DNA from: Candidatus Omnitrophota bacterium
GTDB taxonomy: Bacteria; Omnitrophota; Gorgyraeia; Gygaellales; Profunditerraquicolaceae
Direction: 5' to 3'
Length of the DNA: 34,997 nt
NCBI GenBank assembly: GCA_028715785.1
Contig: JAQURC010000003.1
Span: 155,423 to 190,419, forward strand
The position numbers and the translations under genes are program-made. This document shows, piece after piece, positions 16,213 through 25,258 of this stretch (position 1 is its first letter; the number at the start of each line of letters is the position of its first letter). The notes below the pieces were generated by a model, which was not told the DNA's origin, did no database searches, and saw only the letters and a program-made list of their open reading frames with translations.

Positions 16213-17751
16213 TTACTCCTCTATTTTTATATTGTTTTTAACCAAAGTCAACCCCAGCGATTTATCTAAATTTACCAAGGCAACATTATAATCGATCAAT
16301 GCCTTAAAATAATCCAGCTCCGCCTGGGACAGCTTATCCTGATAATCAAGGATATCATGGGTAGAAACCTGTCCTGCGGCATAGCGCTCCTTTTGCGCTT
16401 CATAATTTTGCGCTTCCTTATCTTTAGAAACTCTTGCCGCCTCCACCTGGCGGTATTGGATCTTGGATAACCTCACCTTATCTCTTACGTCCAGGATAAT
16501 ATTCTGCTCTAATCTCTTAAAAGACAAAAGGGCCTGGGTTTTTTCCAGTTTTCTTTGATCATATTTTGCGCGCTCACCTGTCCCCCAAGGTAAGCTGAAT
16601 TTGACCCCTAAACCCCAATCAGGGTAGTCAGGATTAGTTTTCTCAATAGCCCCCTGATAATCCCTCCCAAGGCCGTTTAAACCTAAACTGCCGGTTAAAT
16701 CCACCGTCGGTAAAAGTGCGTTTTTGGCAACTTTTATTTTAATATCGCGGTTTTGCAGGTCAACCCTGGCAGACTGGTAATCCGGCCTGTAGACAAAAGC
16801 ATCCTGCAAACTCTTCAATAAATCCACATCTTCTTGTTTTAATTGCGGCGTATCGACCAGCTCAATCTTGGCGTTCCAGACCTCAGGGTCATCCACAAGA
16901 TTAGTGATAAGCTTTAAATCGTCCTCTGCCCTTTTAAGGGCCGCTTCCGAGGAAAGCAACGCCTTTTCTCTGACTGCGGAAGCGGCTTCTGTCTCCAGTA
17001 AATCCACGGAGCTGATCAGCCCTTTCTGATACCTGGCCTTATTTATCTCCAGTAAATCTTTGGCGCGCTGCAAAGAAAGCCTGTCTATGGAATATTTTTC
17101 AAGGTAAAATGTATAATTATAGTATGCGGTCTTGGCCTTACTGATACTATCCATAACCGTATCTTTGAAATTTTTTTCTGAAACCAGCCGGTTATTCCTG
17201 GCAATCATAATATCGGCCTTATTTACCAGGATGCCAGACCCTTTAAAAAGCGGCTGGGTTACGGTGATCTTGGGTTCGGTCGCGTAATAGGGATTATAAA
17301 GCTGATAGCTGGAATCGCTTTTATACCTTTGATTAAGAAACTCTACATTATATTCTGCGCCGGTTATTAGTTTTCCCGACACCCCCGCGTTAATATTGAC
17401 GTCCTGGGAATTAAATTTGTTCGCCCCCTGCAAGGCTGAAGCAGCAATTTCCGTATTGTCCTTGAGCGTAAAATCGGTATTAAAGGCCGGCTCAAAATCC
17501 GACTGCGCGATTTTTACATCATCCTCTTTTAATTTAGGCTCGATGCGCTTGATAAGGATTTCCGAATTACTCTTCAGGCAATAAATGATACAATCTACCA
17601 AACCGATTTTTAAAATCCTCTCCTGGACACCCGCGGCCATAAAAATGGCTTTATTCATTTCTATCTGCCTGGGGTCATTCTCAATAGCGGCAAGGCCTAG
17701 ATTGTTAAATAAGAATAGGACGGTTATAGCAATATAAACAACCCTGGTCAT
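16213..17751 (-). CDS. TolC-family outer-membrane efflux protein
   Basis: Signal peptide, repeated coiled-coil helices, [20 protein letters not shown]..., [33 protein letters not shown]. Confidence 0.9.
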   Translation of the reverse strand: MTRVVYIAITVLFLFNNLGLAAIENDPRQIEMNKAIFMAAGVQERILKIGLVDCIIYCLKSNSEILIKRIEPKLKEDDVKIAQSDFEPAFNTDFTLKDNTEIAASALQGANKFNSQDVNINAGVSGKLITGAEYNVEFLNQRYKSDSSYQLYNPYYATEPKITVTQPLFKGSGILVNKADIMIARNNRLVSEKNFKDTVMDSISKAKTAYYNYTFYLEKYSIDRLSLQRAKDLLEINKARYQKGLISSVDLLETEAASAVREKALLSSEAALKRAEDDLKLITNLVDDPEVWNAKIELVDTPQLKQEDVDLLKSLQDAFVYRPDYQSARVDLQNRDIKIKVAKNALLPTVDLTGSLGLNGLGRDYQGAIEKTNPDYPDWGLGVKFSLPWGTGERAKYDQRKLEKTQALLSFKRLEQNIILDVRDKVRLSKIQYRQVEAARVSKDKEAQNYEAQKERYAAGQVSTHDILDYQDKLSQAELDYFKALIDYNVALVNLDKSLGLTLVKNNIKIEE

Positions 17752-18413
17752 TTTACCGCCGCTCCGTTTAAAAACATATCCAGAATGAAGCTGGACATAG
17801 AGCTTAAATTCTTTATGCCTTTAGATCCTTCTTTGAACCAGTTAAAAACTACGGACATAAAAATAGAGATAAGGATATCCGCTATTTGCTTGGCAGAAAA
17901 ATCACTCCGGATTATTTGCTGCTCCTGAGCCGACTTAATTAACTCCACGACAAATTCCTTGTGCTGAATAACCACAGACAACTTACGCAGCTTACCTACT
18001 TTAATTTCCTGGTTTTTATTCCTCTCGGAAACAAATATACGAAAAAAATTCTGATTTCGCTCAAAAAACGACAGTGTTTCATAGATAAATATCTCGATTT
18101 TTTCTTTTGCTGTCTTTGCCTTTACTGTCTCTTCCTTTAGGATAGCCAGCAGATCCCTGTATTTATGCTCAACCAAAGAAAGATACAACGCATCCTTATC
18201 CTTAAAATACAAATAGACGGTCCCGATAGCATATTGGGCCTCTTTGGCAATATCCTGCATGGTCGCTTCATGATATCCCTTTAAGGCAAAAACATGCTCG
18301 GCTGCCCTTAAGATATCCGCCTGCCGCAGCAGCCTGTCTCTTTCTCTGCGATTTAAGGATTGGCGCGGTTTTTCCATAATGAATTTATCTTCAATTAATG
18401 AATTTACGTTCAT
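17748..18413 (-). CDS. TetR-family transcriptional regulator
   Basis: [56 protein letters not shown]; start may instead be at MEKPRQ. Confidence 0.93.
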   Translation of the reverse strand: MNVNSLIEDKFIMEKPRQSLNRRERDRLLRQADILRAAEHVFALKGYHEATMQDIAKEAQYAIGTVYLYFKDKDALYLSLVEHKYRDLLAILKEETVKAKTAKEKIEIFIYETLSFFERNQNFFRIFVSERNKNQEIKVGKLRKLSVVIQHKEFVVELIKSAQEQQIIRSDFSAKQIADILISIFMSVVFNWFKEGSKGIKNLSSMSSFILDMFLNGAAVK

Positions 18414-18419
18414 AATTAA

Positions 18420-18447
18420 AATATACAGCTTTTTTGTTATTTTACAA
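18420..18447 (-). promoter_or_regulatory. Candidate promoter of the tetR-RND operon
   Basis: Minus strand TTGTAA - 16 nt - TATATT. Confidence 0.45.
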
Positions 18448-18511
18448 GGAATATTTTAAGAAATTTAAAGATAGGACTTAGGTGGGAGTTTCATAGCTGA
18501 TCCTGGTAAAG

Positions 18512-19195
18512 CTACTTCTTCGCACAGCTGCATTCATCATTCTTCTTACCGCAGCCCTGGCATACCCCTTTTACTATTTTTCTTCCGCACTTACAGGGTG
18601 AACAACCGCAGGTTTTACACATCCTGGCCTCCTTTTTTTCGTTTTCCGCCGCTTCTCTCAACGCGCTTAAAACTTCTTCTTCGGAAGTTTGTTCGAAGTT
18701 CTCGTAAAACTCTCCAATTGCCCCCAGAAACCCCGGCACTCTCAATACTATCAGCTCATCGGCATAATCAGCCAATAAATCAATGGATTCTTTGGCGCCT
18801 ACCGGAATTGCGGCGATAACTTTTTTTGCCTTTTGCCGGCCGGCAGCCAAAAGCGCGGCCTGCATTGTCGCGCCGGTTGCCACTCCATCATCGATAATAA
18901 TAACTGTTTGCCCTTCTAAAGAAACCTTGGGCTTGACCTGCCTGCACTTTTTGATCCGATTTTTGATTTCGGCTAACTGGCGTATTCTTTCCGATTCGAT
19001 ATAATTCTTATCCGCGCCTACCCGCAAAGCCAGGCCTTCATTAAGAAAAAATTTTCCGTCTTCACCAATCGAGCCGATCGCCAGCTCAGGATTACCCGGA
19101 GCCCCTATTTTGCGGGAAAGCACTATATCCAATTTGGCGGCCAACACGCGGGCGACCTCGGCGGCGACAATAATACCTCCCCGCGGGATGCCCAA
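18512..19195 (-). CDS. Phosphoribosyltransferase-domain protein with Cys-rich C-terminal tail; true start probably upstream of 19195
   Basis: GIPRGGIIVAAEVARVLAAKLDIVLSRKIGAPGNPELAIGSIGEDG...VIIIDDGVATGATMQAAL; tail CKTCGCSPCKCGRKIVKGVCQGCGKKNDECSC. Confidence 0.85.
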   Translation of the reverse strand: MGIPRGGIIVAAEVARVLAAKLDIVLSRKIGAPGNPELAIGSIGEDGKFFLNEGLALRVGADKNYIESERIRQLAEIKNRIKKCRQVKPKVSLEGQTVIIIDDGVATGATMQAALLAAGRQKAKKVIAAIPVGAKESIDLLADYADELIVLRVPGFLGAIGEFYENFEQTSEEEVLSALREAAENEKKEARMCKTCGCSPCKCGRKIVKGVCQGCGKKNDECSCAKK

Positions 19196-19330
19196 TACTA
19201 CGACATTTTTTCCGGAGAGGTATTTTAATTCATTGGCCAGAAGCTCTCCGGCTTCTTTGCGATCTCTAAATGATTCACCACTGTGAGAGATGATGCGTAT
19301 AATATAGCCACCCCCATCATTTAAAGATAA

Positions 19331-19726
19331 CTACTTGACTTGTATATCTTTAGCGCCCTGCCATAATCCGTGTATATTACAGTAACTGGAGGCATAAACT
19401 GTTCCCGGCTTTTCGGTCTTGAAATTTAACACTACCTCAGGATGCGTATATACCGTGCTTGTATCCGGGCCCTTGGCAGATTCTCCATGAGCGCTAAATT
19501 CAGCTTTGGCGATCTGGTAAGGAAACTTTTCTCCTTCGGGCAAAAAATATACCGCTAGCCAGCGGATATGATGCTCCGTTTTATTCGGATGCGCAATTTC
19601 TTTGCCAACCACAACCGTAATCCTGAAGAACTCGCCCTTTTTTATGGTATCAGGCGTTTCAATTACCGGAACATGTTTCTCGGTTTTCCAGTCCGCAGTT
19701 TGCAGCAAATCCTTAAAGTCCGCCAT
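19331..19726 (-). CDS. Superoxide reductase (neelaredoxin/SorA-type desulfoferrodoxin)
   Basis: EKHVPVIETPD, HPNKTEHHIRWLAVYF, SSYCNIHGLW ligand motifs. Confidence 0.9.
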   Translation of the reverse strand: MADFKDLLQTADWKTEKHVPVIETPDTIKKGEFFRITVVVGKEIAHPNKTEHHIRWLAVYFLPEGEKFPYQIAKAEFSAHGESAKGPDTSTVYTHPEVVLNFKTEKPGTVYASSYCNIHGLWQGAKDIQVK

Positions 19727-19821
19727 CTTTATCCCTCCTTTCTATCCTTAGCTTAATCTTTGCTTCTATTTATTATATTTTACCATAAATAATAAATTTT
19801 TTAGCAATTTATAAAGAACTA

Positions 19822-20781
19822 TCAGCCTAATATCTTTTGCAATAAATTAAATAAATAACCCGTAAATATGATGCCTAACGTTGTTATGCCAAAAAAGATA
19901 AAGATCAACTTTGGCTTCATTGCCCTTCTGAGCATGATTGCTTCGGGGAGGCTTAAGGCAGCTACTGCCATCATAAACGCTAAAGCAGTGCCTAAAGGGA
20001 AACCCTTTTGGAACAAAACAACCGCGATAGGGACAATGGCCGCGCAGCTGCCATACATCGGCACGCCAATAACAGTCGCTAAAGGCACGGAAAAAAACCC
20101 TGTTTTATTTACGATCGCCTGGACCGCCGACTGGGGGACATAATTGTGGATAAGCGCGCCCAGCCCCACGCCCGCAAGGACCCAGGCCCATAATTTATTT
20201 ATAACGCATACTGCCTCATTTATCCCAAACATAATCCTCTGATTTATCCCCTTGGGCTTAATTTCACAGGCATCTTCAAGATTGGCGGTAAAAATATCTT
20301 TCTCAAGGTACTTTTCCAATTTCATTTTGCCTAAAATTATCCCCGTGGCAATCCCGATGGCCATCCCGCTGATCACATACGCCAATGTAATCCTCCAACC
20401 GAAGAACCCGATCATCAACACAACCAGGTACTCATTAATAAGCGGCGAGGTGACTAAAAAAGAGAAGGTTACGCCCAGGGGGATCCCGGCGGCCAAAAAG
20501 CTTATAAACAGCGGGATTGAAGAGCAGGAGCAAAATGGCGTTATCGCGCCGAAGAAGGAAGCAAAGAAATTACCCCATCCCTTAGTCCCCGTAATCCAGG
20601 CTTTGACTTTTTGCTGCGATAAAAAGCTCCGTAAGAACCCTATCACGGAAATCATTACGAATAAAAGCAGGATTATTTTTATGGAATCATAGATAAAAAA
20701 GTTAATAGCCGCGTTTATCCCGGAATTAGCGTCCAGCTTAAAAACAGAATACATCAACCAGTCAACGATTAACTGCAGCAT
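19822..20781 (-). CDS. Permease of the DUF318/ArsP-like family
   Basis: [96 protein letters not shown] before the start. Confidence 0.88.
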   Translation of the reverse strand: MLQLIVDWLMYSVFKLDANSGINAAINFFIYDSIKIILLLFVMISVIGFLRSFLSQQKVKAWITGTKGWGNFFASFFGAITPFCSCSSIPLFISFLAAGIPLGVTFSFLVTSPLINEYLVVLMIGFFGWRITLAYVISGMAIGIATGIILGKMKLEKYLEKDIFTANLEDACEIKPKGINQRIMFGINEAVCVINKLWAWVLAGVGLGALIHNYVPQSAVQAIVNKTGFFSVPLATVIGVPMYGSCAAIVPIAVVLFQKGFPLGTALAFMMAVAALSLPEAIMLRRAMKPKLIFIFFGITTLGIIFTGYLFNLLQKILG

Positions 20782-20803
20782 AAGTTATCCTCCGTTAAGA
20801 AAA

Positions 20804-21167
20804 TCAAATAAGCTTTTTCCTGAACCTCAAGGTACTTAAAGTAATGGCGGCCAGCCCAAAGATAACTAGCGGGATAAGCTGCTCCCAGAGAATTATCATT
20901 CTTATACCCGGTAAATATTCCGGGATCTTTCTTGGCCTGCGCCGTGGAAACAGCAACCGCTCCATTGCGCGTATAACCGGCATCAATATCCAGATGCGGC
21001 AGGAAATTACTGGTGGCTGCCAATATACCGGCTCCGGCGGCGGCGATCTCCTGCTCCTGTATCCGGATATCCTTGTTGTTTTTGTAGGCGATCTGGATTA
21101 CCCGGCTTAAGGTAAGCGGTTGATCTGCGGCGTATAAAAGCGGGACCGAGAATAAGAATATGATCAA
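20804..21167 (-). pseudogene. Deletion scar: tolC-like 5' end joined out of frame to an ABC-2-type permease 3' end
   Basis: Frame A: signal peptide + LTLSRVIQIAYKNNKDIRIQEQEIAAAGAGILAATSNFLPHLDIDAGYTRNG... (TolC N-terminus). Frame B, same DNA: WEQLIPLVIFGLAAITLSTLRFRKKLI-stop (ABC-2 permease-like C-terminus). Confidence 0.65.
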
Positions 21168-21424
21168 AAATTTTTGACCGATTTATCGATGATGCTCTTG
21201 AGCTCATTATAGATATAATAATTTTTATTGATCCTGAAGAACCTTGCATTGGCCTTATATTCGCTTAAAAGCAGACCGTCCTTATAAAGGTTGTTCAAAG
21301 TCCTTTGGAACACCCCGGGCTTCTTCCCCAACAGCCGGCCGATCTGCTGAATATAAAACTGGCTTTCAGGGTGCTTATAAAAAAGTTTAAGCAGCTTTAT
21401 CGTATTTTTATTCAGTATTTTCAT
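21164..21424 (-). CDS. Winged-helix transcriptional regulator
   Basis: NTIKLLKLFYKHPESQFYIQQIGRLLGKKPGVFQRTLNNLYKDGLLLSEYKANARFFRIN. Confidence 0.75.
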   Translation of the reverse strand: MKILNKNTIKLLKLFYKHPESQFYIQQIGRLLGKKPGVFQRTLNNLYKDGLLLSEYKANARFFRINKNYYIYNELKSIIDKSVKNF

Positions 21425-21460
21425 ATACTTTTTGCATACAATTATATGTAATTAGATATT

Positions 21461-21488
21461 ATTATATACAATTTGCATATATTGTCAA
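21461..21488 (-). promoter_or_regulatory. Perfect-consensus sigma70 promoter of the winged-helix regulator
   Basis: Minus strand TTGACA - 16 nt - TATAAT. Confidence 0.75.
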
Positions 21489-21507
21489 CAAAAAAATAAC
21501 CCGGTTC

Positions 21508-23733
21508 CTACATTTTTGGCTTATATCTATTCATCAATAAGGAATTGGACACAACGGAAACCGAACTAAAGGCCATCGCCGCCCCGGCCACCATGGGATT
21601 AAGCAGCAGGCCGTTAAATGGATAAAGAATCCCGGCGGCAATGGGGATCCCGATTATATTATAAAAGAACGCCCAGAAAAGATTCTGCCTTATCTTCCTC
21701 ATCGCATATCCCGATAGGTCTATAGCCATTGCTACATCAGCCAGGTCGTCTTTAATTAAAATAATATCTCCCGATTCAATGGCTACATCCGTGCCGCTTC
21801 CGATAGCTATACCCAAATCAGCTTGGGATAAGGCCGGAGCATCGTTGATCCCGTCCCCCACAAAAGCAACTTTAAAACCCTCGTTTTGTAATTTCTTAAT
21901 TTCATCTAATTTGTCTTTTGGCAAGACTTCCGACAAGACCTTTCCAATACCTATTTCTTTGGCAATTGCCGCCGCAGTCCGCTTATTGTCACCGGTGATC
22001 ATAACCACATCTTTACCCATTCCCTTTAATTTATCAATTAAAGTTTTAGAGAACTCTTTTAAAGTGTCCCTTACCGCCGCTAAACCAACAAGCTGATTAC
22101 CTTTGGCAACTAAAGTTATGGTCTTTCCCTGTTTCTCTAACCTGTCTAAATCGCCTGCGGCAATTTTTATGTCAATGGCCATCTCTTGCATAAGCCGGCG
22201 GTTGCCTGCCAAGATCGTAATACCCTCTTCAATTTTACCAACTACTCCCTGGCCAGATATGGTTTCAAACTGCTGCATCGGCTTTAAAGAAACGCCTCTT
22301 TCTTTAGCTGCGCCAACCATGGCATCGGAAAGGACGTGGCCGGATGGTTTCTCCAAAGACGCAACAAGCATTAAAACCTCTTCCTCATTTCCCGCATAAC
22401 TTACTATATCTGTAAGTTTAGGTTTGCCTTCAGTAAGCGTTCCGGTTTTATCAAAAATGATTTTGTCGATTTCCGCAGCTATCTGTAAAGAGGCCGCGTT
22501 CTTGATAATTATTCCGTTTTCCGCCGCCTTTCCGGTCCCCACCATAACCGCTGTAGGAGTAGCCAGGCCCAGAGAACAAGGACAGGCAATAATTAACACC
22601 GCGATAAAAGTAGTTAAACCGAAAACAAAACCTTTGCCTAATAAGATCCAAATAAAGAAAGAGGCAAAAGCGATGATTAAGACCGCGGGCACAAAAATAG
22701 CGGCGACCTTATCCGCTAATTCCTGTATGGGGGCCTTGGACCCTTGAGCATCCTCAACTAACTTGATTATCTGGGCTAAGGCAGTATCTTTGCCTACTTT
22801 TGTAGCTTTAAACTTAAAAGTTCCGTATTTGTTTATTGAACCGCCGATAACCTTGTCATTTAGTGTTTTCTCTACAGGAATGCTCTCTCCGGTGATCATC
22901 GATTCATCGACGCTGGAATATCCTTCTGTAATTTTGCCGTCAACCGGTATCCTCTGCCCCGGCTTGACCACCACGATATCCCCCACAAACAATTCTTCAA
23001 CGGGAATTTCTATTTCCTGCCCCTGACGGACCACCACCGCTGTCTTAGGGCGCAGGTTCAATAAACGCTTGATACTTTGAGAGGTTTTCCTTTTGGTAAG
23101 GGCCTCTAAATACTTGCCCAATAGGATAAAAGTAAGCAAAAACGCGGCCACCTCATAATAAAGGTTGCTCATCCCAAAAGCTTTATTGCCCAGCCAGATA
23201 TTAATACTGACAAATAAACTGTATAGGAAAGCGCTGCCTACGCCTATTGCTACCAAAGTATCCATATTGGCCCTATGGACCCTTACCAGCGAAAAGATCC
23301 CGCGGGCAAAAAACTGATACCCGCAGATTAAAACCCCGCTTGCCAACAATAATTGGATAAGAGCCATATTGTCCATGATGATCTTATGCATGCCCAGCCC
23401 CGCGCATGGCCCCATAGAAATACACATCAATATAGCGGATAAGATTATCGAAACTATAAATTTTCTTTTCAGCCCCCTCACCTCTCTATCCCTTACTTCC
23501 TTTTCCCTGTCCAGGGACAGTTCGGGTAAAAAGGCTTTATATCCGGCCTTTCCAACCGCGGCGATTAGATCCGCCGGCTTTAATTTTTGAGGCTCAAATT
23601 CAATATACGCCTTCTCTGTAGCAAAATTAACCCGGGCGCTAAAAACCCCGGGGAGCCTTTTTAAGGCAGCTTCGATATTACTTGCGCATGAAACACAATG
23701 CATACCGGAAATATTTAAAACAACCTTTTCCAT
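21508..23733 (-). CDS. copA: Cu(I)-type P1B ATPase
   Basis: N-terminal HMA motif GMHCVSCASNIEAAL; ACPCSLGLATPTAVMVGTGKAAENGIIIK; DKTGTLTEG; C-terminal MAFSSVSVVSNSL. Confidence 0.95.
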   Translation of the reverse strand: MEKVVLNISGMHCVSCASNIEAALKRLPGVFSARVNFATEKAYIEFEPQKLKPADLIAAVGKAGYKAFLPELSLDREKEVRDREVRGLKRKFIVSIILSAILMCISMGPCAGLGMHKIIMDNMALIQLLLASGVLICGYQFFARGIFSLVRVHRANMDTLVAIGVGSAFLYSLFVSINIWLGNKAFGMSNLYYEVAAFLLTFILLGKYLEALTKRKTSQSIKRLLNLRPKTAVVVRQGQEIEIPVEELFVGDIVVVKPGQRIPVDGKITEGYSSVDESMITGESIPVEKTLNDKVIGGSINKYGTFKFKATKVGKDTALAQIIKLVEDAQGSKAPIQELADKVAAIFVPAVLIIAFASFFIWILLGKGFVFGLTTFIAVLIIACPCSLGLATPTAVMVGTGKAAENGIIIKNAASLQIAAEIDKIIFDKTGTLTEGKPKLTDIVSYAGNEEEVLMLVASLEKPSGHVLSDAMVGAAKERGVSLKPMQQFETISGQGVVGKIEEGITILAGNRRLMQEMAIDIKIAAGDLDRLEKQGKTITLVAKGNQLVGLAAVRDTLKEFSKTLIDKLKGMGKDVVMITGDNKRTAAAIAKEIGIGKVLSEVLPKDKLDEIKKLQNEGFKVAFVGDGINDAPALSQADLGIAIGSGTDVAIESGDIILIKDDLADVAMAIDLSGYAMRKIRQNLFWAFFYNIIGIPIAAGILYPFNGLLLNPMVAGAAMAFSSVSVVSNSLLMNRYKPKM

Positions 23734-23744
23734 AATTTTTTTAA

Positions 23745-24458
23745 TTAGCCGCTTACTTCTGCTTCGATCCTAACTGAAGTTTCCGGATAGAGCGGGTCAT
23801 TGCTGCTGATAAAAACATCCCTGATCACCTTTCCGTTAGTTATCGATGGATGGGCTAGATCAAGGACAACCTCTAACTGGCCGCTTTTACCCGGGCCGAT
23901 AACCATCTGCCAGCCGGCTGGCGCTCCCTGGCTGCCGAAATAAGGGCTTTTATCTTTGCTTACGGTTAACGCGGCACTTACGCAGCTGCAGGAAACTTTT
24001 ATATTTTTAATGGCCAGATCCGCATTACCTTTGTTAAACAATTTGATATTCTTCGTAAGCTTGCCCTGCTTCTTGCTTGCTTTGCCGAAATTAAAGGAAG
24101 CGGCCTCTAAAATTATCTGCGGCCGTTTTTCTCCGGTTTCCTTAACCAATCTCTTCTCCACATCCTGCTTGATTTGTTCATCCAATATTGTATTCAGAGT
24201 GAATTTTTTCGCTACTTTGTAGAAAATCTCATCCTTGCTTGTGCCTGTTTCTATAAGGGCCTCGATATAAGCCTTCATCTCCCTTGCATCGGGACAATCG
24301 CATTTATCAAGGGTCATCGTAGTACAGCGCTTATCCCTGAGTTTAGGATAGATTTCCGCTTTTAAATCGGCGGCGGTTTGAGCCAACCCTATATGAGAAA
24401 AAAAAGTTAAACAAAAAAAAGACAAAATAATTACGCACATTTTACGATAAAACCGCAT
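23745..24458 (-). CDS. Exported protein with CcmH-like N-terminal region and DUF1573 C-terminal domain
   Basis: Signal peptide; KRCTTMTLDKCDCPDAREMKAYIEALIETGTSKDEIFYKVAKKF; then FNFGKASKKQGKLTKNIKLFNKGNADLAIKNIKVSCSCVSAAL. Confidence 0.75.
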   Translation of the reverse strand: MRFYRKMCVIILSFFCLTFFSHIGLAQTAADLKAEIYPKLRDKRCTTMTLDKCDCPDAREMKAYIEALIETGTSKDEIFYKVAKKFTLNTILDEQIKQDVEKRLVKETGEKRPQIILEAASFNFGKASKKQGKLTKNIKLFNKGNADLAIKNIKVSCSCVSAALTVSKDKSPYFGSQGAPAGWQMVIGPGKSGQLEVVLDLAHPSITNGKVIRDVFISSNDPLYPETSVRIEAEVSG

Positions 24459-24503
24459 TAGAAACCCTCCCTTTCCTGGTAGTTATAGATTCTATCCCTG
24501 ATT

Positions 24504-24923
24504 TCAATGATGGTGGCCTTCGTGCATACCGCTTGTGGCTTGCCCTGACATCTTTGCCTGTAATTCTTGTTCTACTTTTTTGATATACTTCTCGGGGTCT
24601 TTTTTAAACTCCTCGATACAGGAAGCACAGCAAAGATTATAGACTTTACCTTCATATTCATAGGTTACTTTTGTCTTTTCCTCGATTTTCTCCCCGCTTA
24701 CAGGACAGATTTTGTTGCCTACATTCACAGGTCCTCTTGCTGCCGCATCCTTTGTTGCTTCTGTTGCACCATGCTCATGCCCGCTATGGGCTTGCGCCAC
24801 CTGCTGGCCGCCGCTATGATCACCGCAGGTCATGCCGAAAGACAACGCGCTCATTCCAAAAACAAATAAACTTACAACTGTAACCAGCAATATTCTTCTT
24901 AGCATCTTTCCTCCCTTTTTCAT
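24504..24923 (-). CDS. Exported His-rich YHS/TRASH-like metal-binding protein
   Basis: Signal peptide; HSGHEHG; KICPVSGEKIEEKTKVTYEYEGKVYNLCCASCIEEFKKDPEKYIKKV; C-terminal HEGHHH. Confidence 0.8.
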   Translation of the reverse strand: MKKGGKMLRRILLVTVVSLFVFGMSALSFGMTCGDHSGGQQVAQAHSGHEHGATEATKDAAARGPVNVGNKICPVSGEKIEEKTKVTYEYEGKVYNLCCASCIEEFKKDPEKYIKKVEQELQAKMSGQATSGMHEGHHH

Positions 24924-24931
24924 TCTAAGCT

Positions 24932-25258
24932 CTAGATCCTCTTTAAATCTTTAGTTAAGAAATAACTCAGTATTGTCCTGATGACCACTATCGCCCCCAG
25001 AATACCCAACCCCTCCCAGGAAGGGGTAATAATTGTCTTAATGATATCGCTGGCAATAAAGAATTCCAATGCCAGCACCAGATAGCTGCCGAGTTTTATC
25101 CTGATAAGTTCATTGCGTTTGATGCAATCTTCCCTGCAGAATAACTCCTTTTTTATAAATTCAAGCAATACGATAATGATCCCCCAGATAGTAATCAAAG
25201 CGCCGGTTACATTTAGCGAAAAGCTGACCGCGTTTATAAAATTATGAAATGTATCCAT
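24932..25258 (-). CDS. DUF1622 family membrane protein
   Basis: LNVTGALITIWGIIIVLLEFIKKEL...IRIKLGSYLVLALEFFIASDIIKTIITPSWEGLGILGAIVVIRTILSYFL. Confidence 0.8.
   Translation of the reverse strand: MDTFHNFINAVSFSLNVTGALITIWGIIIVLLEFIKKELFCREDCIKRNELIRIKLGSYLVLALEFFIASDIIKTIITPSWEGLGILGAIVVIRTILSYFLTKDLKRI

Noticed and set aside
20252-20692. Plus-strand ORF of 146 aa
   Set aside because: Antisense to the DUF318-like permease; shadow of membrane-protein codons.
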